48,996 nt of DNA, taken from NCBI GenBank assembly GCA_028281945.1, contig JANQIW010000028.1:1-48996 (forward strand). The letters run 5' to 3'. The notes under the pieces were generated by a model. It was not told the DNA's origin. It did not search any database and worked only from the letters and a program-made list of their open reading frames with translations. Positions 44,437 to 48,996 of the stretch are shown here, one piece after another. Within the stretch, counting starts at the first letter, position 1, and every line of letters starts with the position of its first letter. The DNA comes from Prochloraceae cyanobacterium PL24a_bin.78 (GTDB lineage Bacteria > Cyanobacteriota > Cyanobacteriia > Cyanobacteriales > JANQIW01). Made by a program: the position numbers and the translations under genes.

Positions 44437-46833
44437 GTGACTATTAATTTCTTAGATGTTTCAACTTTAAATGGAATCAACGGCTTTGTCATAAATGGAG
44501 TAACTCCTGGAGATGCCTCCGGTTTCTCAGTCAGTAATGGAGAAGATATTGATGGAGATGGTGTAGACGATATTATCATTGGTGCGCCTAATGCTGATTT
44601 TGGTGGTTTGAGTGATGCAGGAGAAGCATTTGTAGTATTTGGCAATTCATCAGGTTTTGCCTCTGAAATTAACCTCTCAAGTCTTAATGGTAATAATGGC
44701 TTTGTTATTATCAATACTGATGGTGAAGAAGATAACTTAGGCATTTCTGTCAGTAATGCAGGAGATATTAACAACGATGGTTTTGATGATATTATTGTGG
44801 GATCCATTGGAGGGGATGGTTTGGGTGCGGCTAATACAGGCCAAGCTTTTTTGATTTTTGGGGATGACGATTTTAGCAGCACGATAGATGTGTTGGAATT
44901 AGACGGAGACGATGGCTTTGCTATTAATGGAATAGAAACTTACGATAATCTGGGCATCTCTGTCAGTAATGCAGGAGATATTGATGGAGATGGCTTTGAC
45001 GATTTAATCGTGGGGGCAAATTTGGCTAACAATCTCGCAGCTGGATTAGCTATAGGAGAAAGTTATATCGTTTTTGGGGCGGAAGATGATTTTCCTGAAA
45101 ATATTATTGTTGAAGCTTTAAATAGTACTGATGGTTTTATCATCAACGGTACAGAATCAGAAAACTATGCTGGCCAATCGGTAAGTACTCTAGGGGATAT
45201 TAATGGTGATGGTTTTGATGACTATATCATAGGTGAGCCTGGAGATGATGTTGGCAATAGTGAAAATGTTGGCCGCAGCAATGTGATTTTTGGTCAAGAA
45301 GATGGTTTTATCGCCACCTTTGATTTAAACCTCATAGATGGAACTAATGGTTTTATTATTAATGGCATCGATGCAGGGGATTATTCTGGTGGGGTAGTCA
45401 GTGGTGGTGGAGATTTCAATGGGGATGGTTTTGATGATATTCTCATTTCTTCCTATGGCGGAGATCCTAATGGCATTAATTCTGGGGAATCTTATCTCAT
45501 TTTTGGCACTGATAATAGCTTTGGATTGAGTTTAGATTTATCTGATCTCGATGGTGATGATGGTTTTGTGCTTAATGGTATTGATGCAAATGATGTTTCT
45601 GGAATATCTATTAGTTTTGCCGGAGATATAAATGGAGATGATTTTGACGATCTTATCATTGGTGCTTATTTAGCAGATCCAAATGGAGTGGCAAATGCTG
45701 GGGAAAGTTATGTGATTTTTGGCACTGATAGTGCATTTGATGAATCTTTTGAATTGTCTAGTTTAGATGGAAGCAATGGTTTTATTATTAATGGGGAGAA
45801 TATCGGGGATGGATTAGGAAGATCAGTGAGTGGTGGAGGAGATGTGAATGGAGATGGAGTTGATGATTTAATCATTGGTGCACCCTATGCAGGTTCAAAT
45901 AATGCCGGAGAAACTTATGTTGTATTTGGTAATATTGCCCCAGAATTAGATTTAAATGGAACTCCTTCAGGTATAGATTTTTCTAATACATTTGATGGCA
46001 CGGCGATAACCCTTGTAGATGAAACTAATTTCACTTTGACTGATTCAAATACTGATTCAATTTCAGGAGCTACCATAACTATTACCAATATAATAGATAC
46101 TGATTCAGAGTTTCTTAACCCTACTACCACAGGAAATATTGATGCTGTCTATGATCCTTCCACAGGAATTCTAACTCTCTCAGGTGTAGATACCATCGCT
46201 AATTACCAACAAGTATTGCAAACACTCGAATATGACAATACCGCCACAACACCAACCAATGGCGATCGATTAATAGAATTTATAATTGATGATGGACAAG
46301 GATTTGATAATTTAAGTGCCACAGCTACTACTACATTAACAGTAAATATAGAAGAGGATGACGATGAAATAGAAGCGAATTTAGATATAGACGGTAATGC
46401 CACAGCAGATGCCCTCACAGATGGGATCTTAATTCTTCGTTTTCTGTTTGGTTTTACAGAAGATTCCTTAACAGATGGAGTAATAGCAGATGATGCTACT
46501 TTCACTACTTTTGAAGAAATCCAACCATTTTTACTAGCAGCGGATGAAACGTTTTTAGATGTAGATGAAAATGGGGAGACAGATGCACTGACAGATGGAA
46601 TTCTTATTCTACGTTCTTTATTTGGATTTACAGGAGATTCACTAATAAATGGAGCAATTGGAGATAATGCAAATAGAACGACGGCAACTGAAATAGAAGA
46701 TTTTATCGATTCTTTTCTTCCTGTAACGGAAACTACAACAACAAATATAGGATTCGATAGCTTCAATTCCCAGCTAATTTCACAATTGATTTCACCAGAG
46801 TTAGATCCATCTTTGATAATAGATATAAGTTAA
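44437..46833 (+). CDS. FG-GAP beta-propeller protein with cadherin-like and dockerin-like domains
   Basis: A 798-residue surface-type protein. Seven FG-GAP repeats (about residues 25-500) each contain a calcium loop such as DINGDGFDDIIIG plus a GES-YVIFG strand, so a seven-bladed integrin-alpha-like propeller is predicted. A cadherin-like domain follows (about 505-645). Two dockerin-like calcium repeats end the protein (LDIDGNATADALTDGILILRFLFG and LDVDENGETDALTDGILILRSLFG, about 650-760). There is no signal peptide, so export by a type I or similar route is likely. The start is a GTG at 44437, chosen because the first FG-GAP repeat begins soon after. It is separated from the tRNA by 110 bases. 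Its role in adhesion is inference. Confidence 0.88.
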   Translation: MTINFLDVSTLNGINGFVINGVTPGDASGFSVSNGEDIDGDGVDDIIIGAPNADFGGLSDAGEAFVVFGNSSGFASEINLSSLNGNNGFVIINTDGEEDNLGISVSNAGDINNDGFDDIIVGSIGGDGLGAANTGQAFLIFGDDDFSSTIDVLELDGDDGFAINGIETYDNLGISVSNAGDIDGDGFDDLIVGANLANNLAAGLAIGESYIVFGAEDDFPENIIVEALNSTDGFIINGTESENYAGQSVSTLGDINGDGFDDYIIGEPGDDVGNSENVGRSNVIFGQEDGFIATFDLNLIDGTNGFIINGIDAGDYSGGVVSGGGDFNGDGFDDILISSYGGDPNGINSGESYLIFGTDNSFGLSLDLSDLDGDDGFVLNGIDANDVSGISISFAGDINGDDFDDLIIGAYLADPNGVANAGESYVIFGTDSAFDESFELSSLDGSNGFIINGENIGDGLGRSVSGGGDVNGDGVDDLIIGAPYAGSNNAGETYVVFGNIAPELDLNGTPSGIDFSNTFDGTAITLVDETNFTLTDSNTDSISGATITITNIIDTDSEFLNPTTTGNIDAVYDPSTGILTLSGVDTIANYQQVLQTLEYDNTATTPTNGDRLIEFIIDDGQGFDNLSATATTTLTVNIEEDDDEIEANLDIDGNATADALTDGILILRFLFGFTEDSLTDGVIADDATFTTFEEIQPFLLAADETFLDVDENGETDALTDGILILRSLFGFTGDSLINGAIGDNANRTTATEIEDFIDSFLPVTETTTTNIGFDSFNSQLISQLISPELDPSLIIDIS

Positions 46834-46920
46834 ATCAAAAATCTAATTAAAAATTTGAAAAAATCTTCAATAAACTCTATAATCAAACCTAAAAATATGA
46901 AACCTATCATGGAATCAATT

Positions 46921-47484
46921 ATGACTATCTTTATCAAGATAAAAAAACAAATATTAATTATTCTTTCAATTGTTTTAGTTGCAGGCTGCGGAGGAAAAAC
47001 TCAGGATTTAGAGGAAATTAAAAGTAAGATTGAGACTAATTTTCCTCAAGTTAATCATATATCCGCCGAAGTTGTAGCTAATTGGTTAAAAGAGGATGAA
47101 TCCAAGACAATTTTATTAGATATTCGAGAAAAAGATGAATATAATATTAGTCATCTTCCTAATGCTTACAATGTGCCTCCAGATACTTCTATTGAAAAAT
47201 TACAAGAGACTATCCTTAAAAATCTAGAATCAGATAGAAAAATTGTGCTATATTGTTCTGTAGGTTTACGATCGGCTATTTTTACTCAAAAGCTTCAAGA
47301 TGCAGGGTTTACTAATGTATATAATTTCAATGGCTCAATTTTTGAATGGGCAAATCTTAATAAACCAGTTTATCAAGGGGATGGTTTAGTCAAAAAAGTT
47401 CATCCTTACGATGAAAAATGGGGGAAATTCTTACAACCACAACTTCGAGAGGATTTATCAAACTTAGAATCTAGGGAAAATTAG
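46921..47484 (+). CDS. Rhodanese-domain lipoprotein
   Basis: A protein of about 187 residues with a lipoprotein signal (IKIKKQILIILSIVLVAGCGG; lipobox VAGC) and one rhodanese domain: ILLDIREKDEYNISHLPNAYNVP, then LYCSVGLRSAIFTQKLQDAGF with the active-site Cys. It would act outside the cytoplasmic membrane in sulfur transfer or disulfide/redox chemistry. The open frame extends upstream to TTG 46855 and has ATGs at 46897 and 46909; ATG 46921 gives the most typical lipoprotein signal, but none has a clear Shine-Dalgarno. It follows the FG-GAP gene closely and may share its transcript. Confidence 0.85.
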   Translation: MTIFIKIKKQILIILSIVLVAGCGGKTQDLEEIKSKIETNFPQVNHISAEVVANWLKEDESKTILLDIREKDEYNISHLPNAYNVPPDTSIEKLQETILKNLESDRKIVLYCSVGLRSAIFTQKLQDAGFTNVYNFNGSIFEWANLNKPVYQGDGLVKKVHPYDEKWGKFLQPQLREDLSNLESREN

Positions 47485-47564
47485 AGATATTTTCATTAAA
47501 AATTCTTATAAAGAGCAGCAATAAATTAAAAAAATATTGCCGACTAATTCCTAAATATTTTAAT

Positions 47565-47858
47565 CTATGGTTTATTGGTTGTAAGTTCATTTAAGGTAGT
47601 ATCTGGTTCATCTGAATCTGAGCTAAAAGCAATAAAAACTCTCACTTTACCCTTTTTCCACCCACTATTAGGTCTTAAAAGTTTGCAATCAACTCCTTCA
47701 AAAAACCATTTTTCTAATTGTTTGTTGCGATAAGTTAATTGAATTTTATCTAAAAATTCTGATGCAGTAAAAGTTGAATGAGGCATTAAACTCTTATCTT
47801 TTTCGTCTTCGAGATTTATTACTTCATCTCCATCCAATCTCTGCCATTTCTGACTCAT
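47565..47858 (-). CDS. KGK-domain protein
   Basis: A 97-residue protein of the cyanobacterial KGK family: GDEVINLEDE at the N-terminus, ASEFLDKIQ, and PNSGWKKGKVRVFIAFSSD with the WKKGKV motif that names the family. Its function is unknown. AGGAG lies six bases before the ATG. It is convergent with the rhodanese gene and in the same direction as cytM. Confidence 0.85.
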   Translation of the reverse strand: MSQKWQRLDGDEVINLEDEKDKSLMPHSTFTASEFLDKIQLTYRNKQLEKWFFEGVDCKLLRPNSGWKKGKVRVFIAFSSDSDEPDTTLNELTTNKP

Positions 47859-47965
47859 GTTTTGCTCCTGAAAATATTTATCTAAATTATTTTAACATAT
47901 ATTTATTTTAATTTATTTATTATTTTATTGACTAATTATTAATTAGTACTGATTCCTTAAAGATT

Positions 47966-48340
47966 CTAAAGTTGCTTTAAATAACTAAGTAAATCAGCCA
48001 TTTCTTGGGGCGTAGGTTGAAATTTAGGCATAGGAGGGGTTTTGCCACTAATTACTTGATTTATCATTCCAATATCAGATTTATGTCTAGAAATATGAGA
48101 TAAAGTAGGGCCGACATAACCATCACCATGAATACCATGACATCCTGCACAATTAATCTGATAAATAGCATTCCCTTTGATAACATCTCCTTTGAGAGAT
48201 AATACTTCTCGAATATAAGGATCCCAACTTTGCTTTAAATAAAAACCGGCAATTGTAGCAGAAATCAACAAAGCCACCACCATAGCCACTAAGAGTAGTT
48301 GTTGTGCATTTATTTTAGGTTTGGCATACTGATTATTCAC
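47966..48340 (-). CDS. cytM: Cytochrome cM
   Basis: A 124-residue membrane-anchored c-type cytochrome. A single N-terminal helix (about 15-35) anchors it on the thylakoid or cytoplasmic membrane. The haem site is CAGCH (Cys64, Cys67, His68) and Met104 in PPMPKF is the likely axial ligand. Cytochrome cM is thought to affect the split between photosynthetic and respiratory electron flow. The start is GTG at 48340; no Shine-Dalgarno is clear. petG lies divergently about 400 bases away. Confidence 0.92.
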   Translation of the reverse strand: MNNQYAKPKINAQQLLLVAMVVALLISATIAGFYLKQSWDPYIREVLSLKGDVIKGNAIYQINCAGCHGIHGDGYVGPTLSHISRHKSDIGMINQVISGKTPPMPKFQPTPQEMADLLSYLKQL

Positions 48341-48742
48341 TACTTTTTTTAACCCCTGACTTGTCTTTTAACATTTTGCAATATTTCTTCTTCTTAATGC
48401 TACTTAATTTAAAGCAATGTAACAAATTTGCTAAGATTATTAATGTATCTTAAGATTTATCGCCATCAGAGGCAAGGTTTTCTTAATACTTCTTTCGATT
48501 ATCTGATAAAATTTTTAGTGATCTATTATCATAAATATCTTCCAGATTTCAAGAAAAATGACCTGGAAAAGGGATAGAGATTTGATAAAATGTATATCGA
48601 TTAATTAACAACAGTGCTTTAGTCTCTATTGAAGATGAGAGATGCTGTCTGTCATAATTGATGCCATCATTAAGGTATCCAAAGGATAAAAAAAGCTCAA
48701 TAACCATTCGTTGTACAACAATAAAACAAAAGGAGATATACT
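48341..48742. promoter_or_regulatory. Divergent control region between cytM and petG
   Basis: 402 bases with no gene, which must hold the promoters of cytM (minus) and petG (plus). Near petG is a perfect 10-base palindrome GTTGTACAAC (48710-48719), 12 bases before its AGGAG. No known operator or RNA was recognised. Confidence 0.45.
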
Positions 48743-48859
48743 GTGATTGAACCCTTATTATTAGGAATTGTTCTTGGTTTAATTTTTATTACTCTTGCAG
48801 GATTATTTTTTGCTGCCTATATGCAGTATAAGCGCGGTAATACTCTTGAAATGGATTAG
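48743..48859 (+). CDS. petG: Cytochrome b6f complex subunit PetG
   Basis: A 38-residue single-helix subunit of the cytochrome b6f complex ([20 protein letters not shown], then [18 protein letters not shown]). It stabilises the complex that passes electrons from plastoquinol to plastocyanin or cytochrome c6. The start is GTG at 48743, with AGGAG seven bases upstream. The gene is too short for usual gene finders but is unmistakable by sequence. Confidence 0.96.
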   Translation: MIEPLLLGIVLGLIFITLAGLFFAAYMQYKRGNTLEMD

Positions 48860-48956
48860 AATTAGAGCTTTATACTAAGCAAACTAACCAAGTAAACTAA
48901 GGGGGCGTTGAATTATGCCATCACTGGAGAAATTCATCGTCACCCGGTAATGAGGG

Positions 48957-48996
48957 ATGGGGAGATGGGGAGATGGGGAGATGGGGAGATGGGGAG
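48957..48996. repeat. Octamer tandem repeat ATGGGGAG, cut by the window end
   Basis: Five perfect copies of ATGGGGAG run from 48957 to the last base, so the array may be longer. Regular GGGG tracts make a G-quadruplex possible on this strand. This is a short tandemly repeated repetitive sequence of the kind common in cyanobacterial intergenic DNA. Confidence 0.93.

Noticed and set aside
46203-46766. A long minus-strand open frame (187 codons)
   Set aside because: It is the shadow of the FG-GAP/dockerin gene, whose repeats and calcium loops are clearly coding.

Overview
The window is chromosomal DNA from an AT-rich cyanobacterium. The diagnostic genes are petG and cytM (photosynthetic and respiratory electron transport), menG (phylloquinone methylation), a plastoquinone-type UbiA prenyltransferase, the cell-division gene ftn2/zipN, a DUF1815 protein, a KGK-domain protein, a cyanobacterial-type RRM RNA-binding protein and NrtR. 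The hexamer CGATCG, the core of the cyanobacterial HIP1 repeat, is clearly over-represented. The low GC content and gene set resemble a unicellular Geminocystis/Cyanobacterium-like lineage; that placement is inference.

Layout. 0-5 kb: the end of a Uma2-type nuclease gene, a CobA-HemD fusion whose methyltransferase half has lost signature residues, ppx, and a divergent UbiA gene. 5-7.8 kb: a secreted animal-type haem peroxidase with a PEP-CTERM tail, a near-consensus promoter, a long structured leader and a strong terminator. 7.8-11 kb: menG-DUF445 and hemC, all on the minus strand. 11-18.5 kb: a glycerophosphodiesterase, a divergent PEP-synthase-like enzyme, ftn2/zipN and pdhA. 18.8-22.2 kb: small cyanobacterial proteins, rbp and mgtE. 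22.6-29.3 kb: a DUF6745 protein with a UvrD-type helicase, then a GT39-type membrane glycosyltransferase and a polysaccharide flippase. 29.4-40.3 kb: mnmG with a single-chain nucleotidyltransferase/HepT-like protein, a ParDE pair, a GST-like protein, the NAD operon (pncB-nadD-nrtR-nadE), and then a decayed patch holding an IS5-type transposase fragment fused to a beheaded HigA antitoxin and a VapBC-like pair. 40.4-44.1 kb: a VOC protein and a YqiJ-YqiK (flotillin) operon. 44.2-49 kb: tRNA-Gln(UUG), a seven-bladed FG-GAP/dockerin-like protein, a rhodanese lipoprotein, a KGK protein, cytM, petG and an octamer tandem repeat running off the window.

How the genes work together. The clearest module is the NAD operon: PncB, NadD and NadE form the complete Preiss-Handler route from nicotinate to NAD, and NrtR is the matching repressor. 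HemC and HemD are consecutive tetrapyrrole enzymes at separate loci. MenG and UbiA feed the quinone pool used by cytochrome b6f (PetG). The accessory content consists of toxin-antitoxin relics and modules, surface or secreted proteins, and short tandem repeats. No CRISPR array, prophage or intact insertion sequence was seen. The best candidates for undescribed biology are the PEP-CTERM peroxidase with its leader, the mnmG-linked MNT-HepT fusion, the DUF6745-helicase pair and the degenerate CobA-HemD fusion.
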